Shown here one piece after another: positions 17,275 to 26,396 of a stretch of 64,000 nucleotides of DNA; position 1 is the first letter of the stretch, and every line of letters begins with the position of its first letter. The notes beneath the pieces are model-generated. The model ran no database searches, was not told the origin of the DNA, and was given only the letters and a program-made list of their open reading frames with translations. The position numbers were made by a program, and so were the translations under genes. Where the stretch lies: positions 47,193 to 111,192 of the forward strand of contig JAGVNI010000017.1 of the NCBI GenBank assembly GCA_020053355.1, read 5' to 3'. Origin of the DNA: an archaeon (GTDB taxonomy: Archaea > Micrarchaeota > Micrarchaeia > Anstonellales > Bilamarchaeaceae).

Positions 17275-17847
17275 GTGGTCATCATAACGGAACACAAGGA
17301 AACTGCCAAAGAGCTCGCAGGTGAGAAGCATGCCGAACTGCCCAAAGCGGAAGAGAGGAAGCAGATTGGGCACGCCGAGGGGAAGAAGCTCCCGGACCCG
17401 AATAGGGTGAAGGAACTCGAAGAGAAATTGGCCAGGCTTCAGGCCGAGTTCGAGAACTACAAGAAGAGGGCCGCCCGCGAGAACGAGATGCTCCGCGAGA
17501 AAGCGGCTGCTGATGCGATGCTGAAGCTGCTCCCGGTTGTCGATGATTTCGACATGGCTATTGCGCACATGGACAAATCAGCGCACAAGGAGTTCCGCCA
17601 TGGAATCGAGCTGATATACGTGAAGCTTCTGGATACGCTTAAGCGGGAGGGCGTAGAGGAGATGAAATGCCTGGGACAAAGTTTCGACCCGTACAAGCAC
17701 GACGCATTGCGGGCTACTGTTGGCGAGGAAGGCAGGATAGTCGAGATAATACAGAAGGGGTACACGCTCAGGGGGAATGTCCTCCGGCATGCCAAGGTTG
17801 CCGTCGGAAAGGGAAAGGAGGCGAAAGAAGATGGAAAGCAGGGATGA
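17275..17847 (+). CDS. grpE: GrpE nucleotide-exchange factor
   Basis: 190 aa from a GTG at 17275. An upstream in-frame ATG at 17224 lies inside the AT-rich promoter, so the GTG is preferred, though not certain. The N-terminal coiled coil is VKELEEKLARLQAEFENYKKR, followed by the four-helix bundle (LKLLPVVDDFDMAIAH) and the C-terminal beta domain with DPYKHDALRATVGEEG and GYTLRGNVLRHAKVAVGKG, the standard GrpE signature. GrpE releases ADP from DnaK. The gene heads the operon grpE-dnaK-J protein-dnaJ. Confidence 0.9.
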   Translation: MVIITEHKETAKELAGEKHAELPKAEERKQIGHAEGKKLPDPNRVKELEEKLARLQAEFENYKKRAARENEMLREKAAADAMLKLLPVVDDFDMAIAHMDKSAHKEFRHGIELIYVKLLDTLKREGVEEMKCLGQSFDPYKHDALRATVGEEGRIVEIIQKGYTLRGNVLRHAKVAVGKGKEAKEDGKQG

Positions 17848-17985
17848 AAAACTGAAAGAAGGGGAGAAAGGGATACGGACGGGCAGGTTAGTGATGCTTA
17901 ATGGCAGGGGCCGCAACGCGGTGCCCGTCGGGATAGCGGCGTGATTGCCGCGATTCCGGATAATGATTATGTTGAGGTGGTATGG

Positions 17986-19938
17986 ATGGGTAAGATAATT
18001 GGCATTGATTTGGGAACGAGCAACAGCGCGGCGGCTTTCCTCGAAGGGGGCAGGCCGAAAATCATCCCGAGCGGGGAAGGCATAACGCAATACGGGAAGG
18101 CGTTCCCGAGCTACGTTGCGTTCACGCGGGACGGGCAGAGGATTATCGGAGAGCCTGCAAGACGGCAGGCAGTCACCAACCCGGAGGGGACGCTCACGGC
18201 CTTCAAGAGGAAGATGGGCACGGATTACAAGTACGAGATTCTCGGCAAGCAGTACCGCCCGCAGGAGCTCTCGGCCATCCTTTTGCAGAAGATAAAGAAG
18301 GACGCGGAGGAGTTCCTCGGCGAGACTGTGGACAAGGCCGTCATCACCGTCCCTGCATATTTCAACGACAACCAGAGGCAGGCCACCAAGGATGCGGGCT
18401 CGATTGCCGGGCTCGAAGTCGTGCGCCTCGTGAATGAGCCAACGGCGGCATGCCTGGCTTACGGCCTCGACAAGGCTAATAAGGACATGAAAATCCTGGT
18501 CTTCGACTTGGGCGGAGGAACGCTCGATGTCACCATCATGGACTTCGGAGGCGGCGTCTTCGAGGTAAAATCCACGAGCGGCGATACGCAATTGGGCGGG
18601 ACGGACATGGACCGCATCATCGCGGAATACCTGACCGACCAGTTCCGCAAAGAGAGCGGCGTGGAGATTACAAAGGACAGGCAGGCCCAGCAGAGGATTC
18701 TCGAAGCCGCGGAGAAGGCGAAAATCGAGCTATCGACGACCCTGGAGAGCGAAGTCAACCTGCCGTTTCTGGCCTCAGTAGCCAACCAGCCGAAGCATTT
18801 CGTCCACAAATTGACGAGGGCTAAACTGGAAGACCTGATTAGGCCAGTGATTGAGCGGTGCCGCGGTCCCGTGGAGCAGGCCATGAGGGATGCGAAACTG
18901 GGACAGAACGACATCGAGAAGATAATCATGGTCGGCGGCCCGACACGGATGCCGATTGTCCAGAAATTTGTCGAGGACACGATTGGCAAGAAGGTCGAGC
19001 GCGGAATAGACCCGATGGAATGCGTGGCTATGGGCGCGGCCGTCCAGGGCGGCGTGATGTCGGGCGAAGTGAAGGACATTTTGCTTCTGGATGTGACGCC
19101 CCTCTCACTTGGGCTTGAGACGCTCGGCGGCGTGATGACTAAACTCATCGAACGGAACACGACCATCCCGACGAAGAAGAGCCAGATATTCTCGACAGCG
19201 AGCGACATGCAGACCGCGGTCGACATACACATCCTCCAGGGCGAGAGGCCGATGGCAAAAGATAATATCGAGCTTGGCAAGTTCACCCTGGTAGGCATCC
19301 CTCCGGCCATGCGCGGCGTGCCCCAAGTGGAGGTGACTTTCGACATCGACGCGAACGGCATACTGCATGTGGGCGCGAAGGATTCGGCGAGCGGGAAGGA
19401 GCAGACCATGCGCGTGACCGCGCCGCTCAAGATGCAGGATGGCGAAATCAAGTCCAAGATGGCTGAAGCCGAGAAGTATTCGGATGCGGACAAGGCCGCG
19501 TATGAACTCGCGACAGCCAGGAACGAAGCCGAGAGCATGGTCTATGTCGCCAAGAAGACAATCGACGAGTTCAAGGAGAAAATCAGCAAGGAGCAGTACG
19601 ACAAGATCGCGGAAGCGCAGAAAAAGCTCGAAACCGGCATGGCCGGGACGGACGCCGGCCGCATCCGTGCAAGCACGGAAGCCCTCAAGAAAGCCCTTGA
19701 AGAGGCCGGCGGCTCGATGTACCAGCAGCAGGGCGGAAATCCTGGCGCAGGCGGCCCAGGGATGGGCGGAGGCGCAGGACCAGGAGCCGGAAACGAAGGG
19801 GCCCAAAACCCCGGAGGGAACTCCGGGGGCGGCTCCGGAGCGGGCTACGAGCGCGTGAAGAAGGGCAAGAAGAAAGGCGGTTCCGGCGGCGAGGACGTCG
19901 TCGAGGGCGAGTACGAAAAGGTGGACGACAAAAAATAA
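17986..19938 (+). CDS. dnaK: Molecular chaperone DnaK (Hsp70)
   Basis: 650 aa from the ATG at 17986, which has the Shine-Dalgarno GAGGTGG upstream; the frame is open further up. The N-terminal ATPase domain begins [16 protein letters not shown] and includes [43 protein letters not shown] and [11 protein letters not shown]. The substrate-binding domain starts near the DVTPLSLG motif, and a helical lid follows. The last 70 residues are Gly/Gln/Pro-rich and end in charged [11 protein letters not shown]. DnaK is patchily present in archaea and is usually explained by transfer from bacteria. Confidence 0.97.
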   Translation: MGKIIGIDLGTSNSAAAFLEGGRPKIIPSGEGITQYGKAFPSYVAFTRDGQRIIGEPARRQAVTNPEGTLTAFKRKMGTDYKYEILGKQYRPQELSAILLQKIKKDAEEFLGETVDKAVITVPAYFNDNQRQATKDAGSIAGLEVVRLVNEPTAACLAYGLDKANKDMKILVFDLGGGTLDVTIMDFGGGVFEVKSTSGDTQLGGTDMDRIIAEYLTDQFRKESGVEITKDRQAQQRILEAAEKAKIELSTTLESEVNLPFLASVANQPKHFVHKLTRAKLEDLIRPVIERCRGPVEQAMRDAKLGQNDIEKIIMVGGPTRMPIVQKFVEDTIGKKVERGIDPMECVAMGAAVQGGVMSGEVKDILLLDVTPLSLGLETLGGVMTKLIERNTTIPTKKSQIFSTASDMQTAVDIHILQGERPMAKDNIELGKFTLVGIPPAMRGVPQVEVTFDIDANGILHVGAKDSASGKEQTMRVTAPLKMQDGEIKSKMAEAEKYSDADKAAYELATARNEAESMVYVAKKTIDEFKEKISKEQYDKIAEAQKKLETGMAGTDAGRIRASTEALKKALEEAGGSMYQQQGGNPGAGGPGMGGGAGPGAGNEGAQNPGGNSGGGSGAGYERVKKGKKKGGSGGEDVVEGEYEKVDDKK

Positions 19939-20031
19939 TTTTTTGTCGGTATTGAAGCAAGGCTTCAATGTGATGACAAAAAATGAGATTTTTGTCAGAA
20001 TTGAAGCGAAGCTTCAACGGGATGACCATAA
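19926..20031. repeat. Tandem hairpin repeat between dnaK and the J-protein gene
   Basis: Two imperfect copies of a unit of about 52 bases occur in tandem. Each has a stem GACAAAAA/TTTTTGTC (arms 27-35 with 39-47 of 199xx, again 19975-19981 with 19989-19996) followed by a stem TTGAAGC-(aag or gaa)-GCTTCAA (19952-19968 and 20000-20016) and then a GATGAC. The dnaK stop codon lies in the loop of the first stem. Changes between copies keep the stems intact. The layout suggests an RNA processing or stability element between two operon genes, or a REP-like DNA repeat. Confidence 0.75.
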
Positions 20032-20047
20032 AAAGTGAGCGCATCTA

Positions 20048-20368
20048 ATGGCAGGCAGGCAACTGGTGATTCAGGCGAAAGACTACCACAGGGTTCTCGG
20101 AATCCGGAAAGGGGCGAGCAGGAAGGAGATACAGGAGGCCTACCGCCGCCTCGCACTCGCCTACCACCCCGACAAGAACAAGGATGCCGGAGCCGAGGAA
20201 CGCTTCAAGGAAATAAACGAGGCGTACGCTATCCTTAGCGGCAAGGAAAAGCCCCAGCCTGAAACGAAGATGCAGCAGCGCATGGGCGAAGAGGAGGCAT
20301 GGGCGTCCCGGGTGGTGTGGGTCTGGAAGAACATAGAGGAAGAAAGGCACAATAACATGTACCGCTAG
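20048..20368 (+). CDS. J-domain-only DnaJ-like protein
   Basis: 106 aa. Residues 10-75 form a J domain: [34 protein letters not shown] with an intact HPD motif, followed by [16 protein letters not shown]. No Gly/Phe region, zinc finger or C-terminal peptide-binding domain follows; instead there is a short Gln/Glu tail ([14 protein letters not shown]). Such proteins stimulate Hsp70 ATPase at specific sites. It lies between dnaK and the full-length dnaJ, and its J domain resembles that of its neighbour, so it may be a truncated duplicate that kept function. Confidence 0.85.
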   Translation: MAGRQLVIQAKDYHRVLGIRKGASRKEIQEAYRRLALAYHPDKNKDAGAEERFKEINEAYAILSGKEKPQPETKMQQRMGEEEAWASRVVWVWKNIEEERHNNMYR

Positions 20369-20402
20369 GATTGTGCCCCAAGGATATCCATAAGGCGAGG
20401 CA

Positions 20403-21539
20403 ATGGCACAGAAACGCGATTACTACGAAGTGCTCGGCGTGCAGAAGGGCGCGGGCATGGACGAAATCAAGCAGGCGTACCGGAAGCTCGCTCTCCAATT
20501 CCACCCTGACCGAAACAAGGACAAGGGGGCTGAGGAGAGGTTCAAGGAGATATCTGAAGCATACGCTGTCCTTAGCGACGAGAAGAAAAGGGCCCAGTAC
20601 GACCAGTACGGCCATGCGGGATTCGACTCGATGTACAGCCGGGAGGACATATTCCGGAACGCGGATTTTTCTGATTTCGAGGACCTTTTCGAGGGCTTCG
20701 GATTCGGCGGCGACCCGTTTGGCGGGATGTTCGGCTCGATGTTCGGAATCGGCGGAATGGGGCGCGGCCGCGGTGGGAGGCGCAAGGAATACGGCGCTAG
20801 CCTGGAGACGGCAGTTGAAATCACGCTCGAAGAGGCGGCAAAAGGCCTCAAGAAGGACATCACGTACAACCGCACGAAAGCATGCGCAAAATGCAAAGGA
20901 AGCGGAAGCGAGCCCGGGAGCGCAAGGAAGACATGCAGCTCGTGCGGCGGCAGGGGGCAGGTCCAGCAGACAAGGCGGGCGGGCCCGATGGCATTCTATA
21001 CTGTAACTACATGCGGGAAATGCAGGGGAGAAGGCGAAGTGGTCGAGAACCCCTGCACAAGCTGCAACGGGACGGGAAAGGTCAGCGAGCATGAGCATAT
21101 CAAGGTCAGCATTCCCGAAGGCGTGCAGAGCGGAATGCGCCTGCGGCTCGATGACCTTGGGGAATTCGGCATAGACGGCCCCGGCGACCTGTTCGTCAGG
21201 ATATATGTCAGAAAGCACCAGGTGTTCGAAAGGCAGGAAGACGACCTCGCGCTTGAAGTCCCCCTTTCATTCGCAAGGGCGGCACTCGGGGGCGAGATGG
21301 AAGTGCCGACCTTATTTGGCAAGGCCAGGCTCCACATCCCGCCGGGCACCCAGTCTCATACGGTATTCAGGCTGAAGGGGGAGGGCATGCCCAGGCTTGG
21401 AAGGAGCGGGAAGGGGGACGAGCTGGTGCGCGTGGTCATCGAGGTCCCGAAGAAGCTGGGCAAGAGGCAGAAGGAGCTTCTTGAAGAATTGGAAAATGAG
21501 GAAAAGGAGAAAAAGAAGGGCCTTTTCGGCATGTTCTAG
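20403..21539 (+). CDS. dnaJ: Chaperone DnaJ (Hsp40, type I)
   Basis: 378 aa. The J domain (residues 4-68) has HPD in [11 protein letters not shown]. It is followed by a Gly/Phe-rich segment ([16 protein letters not shown]), then four zinc-binding repeats [27 protein letters not shown] and CTSCNGTGK (about 160-225), and the C-terminal substrate-binding domains with [13 protein letters not shown] and [11 protein letters not shown]. DnaJ delivers unfolded proteins to DnaK and stimulates ATP hydrolysis. It is the last gene of the chaperone operon. Confidence 0.96.
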   Translation: MAQKRDYYEVLGVQKGAGMDEIKQAYRKLALQFHPDRNKDKGAEERFKEISEAYAVLSDEKKRAQYDQYGHAGFDSMYSREDIFRNADFSDFEDLFEGFGFGGDPFGGMFGSMFGIGGMGRGRGGRRKEYGASLETAVEITLEEAAKGLKKDITYNRTKACAKCKGSGSEPGSARKTCSSCGGRGQVQQTRRAGPMAFYTVTTCGKCRGEGEVVENPCTSCNGTGKVSEHEHIKVSIPEGVQSGMRLRLDDLGEFGIDGPGDLFVRIYVRKHQVFERQEDDLALEVPLSFARAALGGEMEVPTLFGKARLHIPPGTQSHTVFRLKGEGMPRLGRSGKGDELVRVVIEVPKKLGKRQKELLEELENEEKEKKKGLFGMF

Positions 21540-21549
21540 CCGGGCCCGC

Positions 21550-22503
21550 TTATTTTAGGAAATTCACGATGGCAGTCGTTAGCGACGGGCTTTCATCTTC
21601 AGTCGCAGCGAACAGGTCTGTCCCATGCTCCGAGCCGGAGTATGTTTTCACCTGGGTGTGGGTGCTGCCCCGGATGGAGACCATCTGGCTGGCAGTCTGG
21701 GCCGAGTATGAGTCGCCGGAAGCGGACACGGCCAGGATATCGTGGATGTATGTTTCCAGCGGGCGCGAGATGCTGACATCCTGGTATTCCATGCCGGGCG
21801 AAATCATGACGAGCTTCGTGATTTTATTGTCCTGGGCGGCTGCCAGAAGGCCAGCGGTCGAGCCCATGCTGGAGCCGACCACGTAGTATTCGGCGATATT
21901 CGGGTACAGGGGGTCGACGGCCTCCTTCACGTCAATTACATCGGTCTTCATGTCCTTGTAGGCGGCGGTGTCGAAACTCTGGTAAGTGCCGAGGTTCGTG
22001 CTCTTGCCGTGCCCGCGCATATCGAGCGCGAGGACTATGGCGTCCGGGAACTGGTTGTGCAGCGTCTCGATGAAGCTTACGGGATAGGCATCCCGCGTCT
22101 GGCCGAGGCCGTGGAGGAGGAGTATGCATTTCGTCGGCGCCTTGCTCTGGCTGTCGTAGAGCGTGCCATACACCTTCCATGCTCCGGATGAATAGGAAAT
22201 CTCCTGCGTTTTCAGGCTTGTCTGCTGGGTTCCGGTGGCCTGCCCGGATTGATTAGCGGTCTGGTTCTGCGTCCCGGTTACTGCCGGAGGGGCCTGGTCC
22301 TGCGTTGATGCGCCGGTTTGGCCGGAGGTTCCCTGCTGTGACGATGTGGAGCCGGAGCCGGTGTCTTGGCCCGGGGATGACGCAGCGCCCTGCCCTGATG
22401 GACTTTGGGAGCTGCCGCCAGGCGCCGTCTGCGACCCGCCAGGAAGCTGCACGCACCCCACCAATACTATCAAAACCAGCAAAACCGGTATAAGCATTTT
22501 CAT
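21550..22503 (-). CDS. Alpha/beta-hydrolase lipoprotein
   Basis: 317 aa from the ATG at 22503 (a GTG at 22512 is also in frame). The signal peptide has a lipobox, LVLIVLVGC, and then about 80 residues rich in Ser, Gly, Gln and Thr form a surface linker. The hydrolase fold begins at WKVYGTLYD and shows LLLHGLGQTRDA (oxyanion region), VLALDMRGHGKS, the nucleophile elbow VVGSSMGSTAG, an Asp in VSASGDSY and a His in GSEHGTDLF, a complete catalytic triad. It is therefore a likely extracellular esterase or lipase acting near the membrane. Confidence 0.82.
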   Translation of the reverse strand: MKMLIPVLLVLIVLVGCVQLPGGSQTAPGGSSQSPSGQGAASSPGQDTGSGSTSSQQGTSGQTGASTQDQAPPAVTGTQNQTANQSGQATGTQQTSLKTQEISYSSGAWKVYGTLYDSQSKAPTKCILLLHGLGQTRDAYPVSFIETLHNQFPDAIVLALDMRGHGKSTNLGTYQSFDTAAYKDMKTDVIDVKEAVDPLYPNIAEYYVVGSSMGSTAGLLAAAQDNKITKLVMISPGMEYQDVSISRPLETYIHDILAVSASGDSYSAQTASQMVSIRGSTHTQVKTYSGSEHGTDLFAATEDESPSLTTAIVNFLK

Positions 22504-22644
22504 AATCTGCACCTAGTACAGGTTGAATTGGGGTGTTCCGGTTTATAAAGTTCTTGGCGATGGGGAAAAAGGTGGGCAGCAGGCGGCCAAGGATTCACCT
22601 GCGGCCAAATTTAGAAAACGGGAAAAAAATGGAAAAATTGGCGC

Positions 22645-22971
22645 TCAGCGCCTCTTTTTCTTCTTGGCCGGTTTTGCCTTCTTTGTTTTCTTCGCCGGCT
22701 TGGGCTTGGATTTCTTCTTTTGCACAGGCACGGGCTCGCAGCAGCACGGGCATGGGCATTCCACCCCGGACTTCGCCTCGGGTTCGGCATCGGATACTGT
22801 TTCGACGCTCACCGTCAGGGATTCCAGCGACTCGGAAAGGTCTTCAAGGGCCATCGCCATCCGGTCAAGCCAGCTTGCTACAAGCTTGACATCCGCGGTA
22901 TCGCCGTTCTGGAACATCTCCTGCCTCAATGTGCGCATCTCGTCTTTGAACTCTTCAACGGTTTTTGCCAT
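22645..22971 (-). CDS. Hypothetical protein with coiled coil, CPCPCCC motif and Lys/Pro tail
   Basis: 108 aa. Residues 1-65 form an amphipathic helix pair (TVEEFKDEMRTLRQEMF, ALEDLSESLESLTVSV). A cysteine cluster (ECPCPCCCEP) near 72-80 could bind metal, and the last 28 residues are almost only Lys, Pro and Ala, as in nucleic-acid-binding tails. A TATA-like ttataaag (23000-23007) about 26 bases upstream on the minus strand implies its own promoter rather than read-through from the VWA gene. No family recognised. Confidence 0.65.
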   Translation of the reverse strand: MAKTVEEFKDEMRTLRQEMFQNGDTADVKLVASWLDRMAMALEDLSESLESLTVSVETVSDAEPEAKSGVECPCPCCCEPVPVQKKKSKPKPAKKTKKAKPAKKKKRR

Positions 22972-23046
22972 TCCATCACCTACGGGATTAAACCGTTCCT
23001 GCTTTATAAGCTTTTTCCGGAAAGGCAGGCTTCGACGGATAGGAAT

Positions 23047-25332
23047 TTATTTTGGAACGAGCCAGTCGGATTCCAGGGCTTGCCGGGCGCCTATCCCGGT
23101 GTACATCTGGTCGGTCACATCTATGACGGTTTTCTCTAAGTCGGCATCAGATGTGACCGGTTCTACCCGAAAACCGGCTTCTTTCATGTCTTTGGAGGTA
23201 GGTGTCTCGGGACCGATGCGGAGAAGAGCGACAAAGTGCCTTGAAAGCGTCTGCATAATCCGGGTTTTATCCCTGGCCCAGTTATCAATCGCGCCATCCG
23301 AAATCAATATGACGACCGAGGGTTCCTTGCTCCCGAGCTGCTTCTCCAGTTCATCCGCATCAAGCGTAGTGCCGCCGAAAAGCGGCTTTGCCATGGCGGT
23401 CCGGCCGGCAGAGCCCTGCGCGTAATCCTGCCAGCCGGTGCTTGTCGTCGAACTCGAGAATATGATGACATTCATCCTGATGAACGGCAGGATGCCGTTT
23501 GAGTGCAGCGAGTTCCGTATGCCATGGGCGCTTTTCAGGGCGTAATGATAGCTGCTCCGGTCGCCCCAGGCCGCATTCCCTTTCTGGGAGGTTATTTCGG
23601 TGCTTCCCCCGCCGCTCTGCATGGAGCCGGAGCTGTCGATAATCAGGCAGACGTCCGGGTGGGATACGAGCTTGTCCACGACGGGCGCATTCACGTCCAA
23701 AACGTCTGAATATGCCTCCAGCCCCCGCGTCCCGTCCGCGTTTATGCGGATGCCGCTCACCATCTCCGGGTCGTCGCGCTCGGGGTCGAATTCCTTTGCG
23801 CCGAATGGAATCGCCGGGAACGTCATTCCGTGGCAGCGGCTGGATGATTTTATCGGCACGGGTTTTGCGACCATCTGGTAATAGATGTCGATTGCCTCGT
23901 CCGGGTCCATGAATTTGGGGAGCCCTTTGCCTGCCTTGAGGGTCGCTTCGACCGCCTTGCGCATGCCCTCGTCAGTCTGCGCCTCCTTGTCGAACGGGTT
24001 CTCGCCTGCGCTTGTCCCGGGCTCATCGACCTTGTCGGATTTATTAGAGCCGCCGGACGGTTTTCCGGACTGCTCGTGGAATTTGCCCATATGCTTGCCG
24101 GGGGTGTCGCCCTCGTCCCCCGCTCCTTCAGCTTCATCTTCGGCATCATTCTTGCTTCCCTGGCCCCCCTGGCCGGGTTCGCCATCTTGGGAATCCTTGC
24201 CCTCAGCACTATCATTGGCGCCTTTGCCCTCATCCTTGCCTTTTTCGCCTTTCCCGTCCTTCCCGCGTTTCTTCTGGATATCGCGCCACTTGTCCCACAG
24301 GCTTTTCTTGCCTGCATCCGGCTTGGTGCTGGTTCCGGGTTTCGGTATTCCTGCCCCGGGTTTCCCGGATTGGCCAGTTTGGCCGTCTTCGCCTTCACCT
24401 TCCTGCTTGTCGCCTTCGTCCCCTTCCTTGCCACCCTGAGGCTGCTTACCGGTTTCGGGTTTCGGGGTTTCTGCCCCAGGTTTTGGGTTTTGGGCACTGC
24501 CTTGCTGGCCGCCCGGGGCCGGGCTGGGGTCCCCTTCCTTATGCTTAATCATCTTCCCGAAAGTCCGGACAAAAAGCCTGGCGAGGGCTTCCCACTTGTC
24601 GGTGTCGTTTAGGACATCCATCTTCTGCTGGAACGTTTTTTCCCGGATGCCGCTCGGCGTGCGTTCGAGCAGGCCGGCGCTATAGGCGAAGGCGGCAGCG
24701 GATTTCTCGACCTGGTCCCGCGTGGCACTGTCGAGGTTCATTGCGAACTTCTTCTCGATTAATCCACGGTCGGCGTCATCGCCCCATGTTAGCAGGTTCA
24801 GCCTGATGAATGATGAGAAAAATGCACTGTCCCCCTGCGTGTAATAGAAGATAGTAAGCCCTTCGCCCTGCCCCCTCGCGCGGACATTGGCATTGTCTAT
24901 CCAGTCCATGAATGCGTTTGCGGTATAAGCGATTGAGTCTTCGCTAATGATGCCGAGGGCTTGCAGTTCCACGGCGATGGCGTTTTTTATGAACGTGTAG
25001 GATTCGAAACTTATGGGACAGTATTTCGGATGGCCGAATTCATGGCGGCTGGCGTCTTCTGCCATCACGATTATCCCAGGCTCGCCCACGTTTCTTGATG
25101 CGAGGAAATCCTTGATGTAGGTGTCCGACTCGGGCCGCCACCGGGTATTGACACCGAGCTCCATCCCCCAATGCTGCATGGAGATGCAGCCTGAGACCGA
25201 CGCCTGGACTCCTTGCCCTTCGTGCAATTCACGGATGCTCGTCTGCACGCCGATGAATCCGAATGGCTGTCTCAGCCGTACGGCATCCACACGCCGCCCG
25301 ATTTCTTCGAGGGTTATTCTTTTTTGGGCCAT
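23047..25332 (-). CDS. HExxH metallopeptidase-like / von Willebrand factor A protein (third gene of MoxR-VWA operon)
   Basis: 761 aa. The N-terminal region has a zincin-like motif, SRHEFGHPKY (H97-E-x-x-H101), followed by YTANAFMDWIDNANV, which resembles the downstream helix of DUF2201-type predicted metallopeptidases that are linked to VWA domains. A long low-complexity middle (about 270-450) is rich in Pro, Gly, Lys and Glu. The C-terminal VWA domain (about 560-740) has a MIDAS: IIDSSGSMQ, FGGTTLDA and LISDGAID. Together with the ATPase and helical genes upstream this forms a MoxR-VWA chaperone-type system. Whether the peptidase is active is unknown. It starts 4 bases after the stop of the helical protein gene. 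Confidence 0.82.
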   Translation of the reverse strand: MAQKRITLEEIGRRVDAVRLRQPFGFIGVQTSIRELHEGQGVQASVSGCISMQHWGMELGVNTRWRPESDTYIKDFLASRNVGEPGIIVMAEDASRHEFGHPKYCPISFESYTFIKNAIAVELQALGIISEDSIAYTANAFMDWIDNANVRARGQGEGLTIFYYTQGDSAFFSSFIRLNLLTWGDDADRGLIEKKFAMNLDSATRDQVEKSAAAFAYSAGLLERTPSGIREKTFQQKMDVLNDTDKWEALARLFVRTFGKMIKHKEGDPSPAPGGQQGSAQNPKPGAETPKPETGKQPQGGKEGDEGDKQEGEGEDGQTGQSGKPGAGIPKPGTSTKPDAGKKSLWDKWRDIQKKRGKDGKGEKGKDEGKGANDSAEGKDSQDGEPGQGGQGSKNDAEDEAEGAGDEGDTPGKHMGKFHEQSGKPSGGSNKSDKVDEPGTSAGENPFDKEAQTDEGMRKAVEATLKAGKGLPKFMDPDEAIDIYYQMVAKPVPIKSSSRCHGMTFPAIPFGAKEFDPERDDPEMVSGIRINADGTRGLEAYSDVLDVNAPVVDKLVSHPDVCLIIDSSGSMQSGGGSTEITSQKGNAAWGDRSSYHYALKSAHGIRNSLHSNGILPFIRMNVIIFSSSTTSTGWQDYAQGSAGRTAMAKPLFGGTTLDADELEKQLGSKEPSVVILISDGAIDNWARDKTRIMQTLSRHFVALLRIGPETPTSKDMKEAGFRVEPVTSDADLEKTVIDVTDQMYTGIGARQALESDWLVPK

Positions 25333-25336
25333 AGCA

Positions 25337-26395
25337 TCAGGCCAGGTCGATATTCAGTATCTTGGCTGTCGTTTCCGCCATCAGCTCATGGAGGGCGGGA
25401 TTCGATGCCACGGCATCGAGGAGTGGAAGGCATTCCGGCGTTCCAATCACAGCACAAGCTGACAGGAAGACACAACCCAATCGGGTTGTACGCGCCAACT
25501 GGTCCCCTGCCTTTTGCGCAAGGGCGCCAAGCCGCTCCGCGCCTTCGGGCAGGCCGATTTTTCCAATGAAGCTTGCAGCTTCCTCGAAAGCGCTGTCCTC
25601 AATCAGCCTGTCCGCGAGCATCAGCAAACATGGCTCTTTTTGGCCGCCTGACAATAGCGCGGCGTCAATCAGGTCGCAGGAGTACTTGACGGCGTCATGC
25701 TCGGTAATCCGCTGGCCATTAGTGCCTATCAGTTTCTGCTGACGGTGATAAACAGCGGCAAGGCCGTCTACTGCCGCCGCAGGGTCCTTCGCATAAAGCT
25801 CGGCTACGAGTTCGGCTGTTTGCTTGTTGAGCGGCTCGATGATGCTCTTCAAGACTCCGGCTATGATTATACCCCTTTCCGAATCGGTCAGGCGTATATC
25901 GCTGCTGGGATTGCTCGTCCTTTTTGCCTGTACCGCGGAGTCTTCCGCCCGCCTATAGGCTTCTGACTCTTGTATCGAATTGATGACGGACTCCTTAATC
26001 CCAGAGTCGATTAAAGCCGCCCCGACGATTACTCCGGACATATCCGGCGTGGCGACGTGCTTCGCCAATTTCAGGGCTTTCACGCGTGCCTGGAGGTTGG
26101 GGCTCTGGAGCAGCAATTTCACCTGGGCTTTCACTACATCGGATGCGCTGGCGCTGACGACGACTTGCGGACCTTCCACCGCAGGCTCGACCCTCGCTGT
26201 TGGCGCGAGAGACGGCCGCTCTGTGACGCCGACACTAGCCCCGCCTCGCACTGCCTGCGCGAGTGGGCCGGCGGGAAAGCCGTTTCCGGTTTCGGGTTTC
26301 TGGCCTACAGCCCTCAGTGTGGGGGGGCCTGCGTTCCCTGCCGCGGGAGCCGCGGGATTTCCTAATCCTGGTCTTGGTACTTGAGCACCTGTCAT
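25337..26395 (-). CDS. Helical HEAT-like protein (second gene of MoxR-VWA operon)
   Basis: 352 aa from the ATG at 26395, which overlaps the end of the ATPase gene (TGATATG); a GTG at 26404 is also in frame. The first 85 residues are Pro/Ala/Gly-rich and disordered. The rest is a chain of helix pairs (VKAQVKLLLQSPNLQARVKALKLAKHV, SGVIVGAALIDSGIKESVIN, ECLPLLDAVASNPALHELMAET) like HEAT or ARM repeats, with no catalytic motifs. It may be the scaffold or adaptor between the AAA+ ring and the VWA protein. Gene order and overlaps imply strict co-expression. Confidence 0.7.
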   Translation of the reverse strand: MTGAQVPRPGLGNPAAPAAGNAGPPTLRAVGQKPETGNGFPAGPLAQAVRGGASVGVTERPSLAPTARVEPAVEGPQVVVSASASDVVKAQVKLLLQSPNLQARVKALKLAKHVATPDMSGVIVGAALIDSGIKESVINSIQESEAYRRAEDSAVQAKRTSNPSSDIRLTDSERGIIIAGVLKSIIEPLNKQTAELVAELYAKDPAAAVDGLAAVYHRQQKLIGTNGQRITEHDAVKYSCDLIDAALLSGGQKEPCLLMLADRLIEDSAFEEAASFIGKIGLPEGAERLGALAQKAGDQLARTTRLGCVFLSACAVIGTPECLPLLDAVASNPALHELMAETTAKILNIDLA

Positions 26396-26396
26396 A

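Noticed and set aside
17848..17985. Small gene or leader peptide between grpE and dnaK
   Set aside because: The frame in front of dnaK starting at 17941 simply extends DnaK beyond its conserved start; the spacer shows only a possible GCCGC-type hairpin near 17909-17950 and no separate gene.
18459..19538. 359-codon minus-strand frame inside dnaK
   Set aside because: Antisense shadow of a highly conserved gene; Ser/Thr/Met-rich composition and no recognisable domain.
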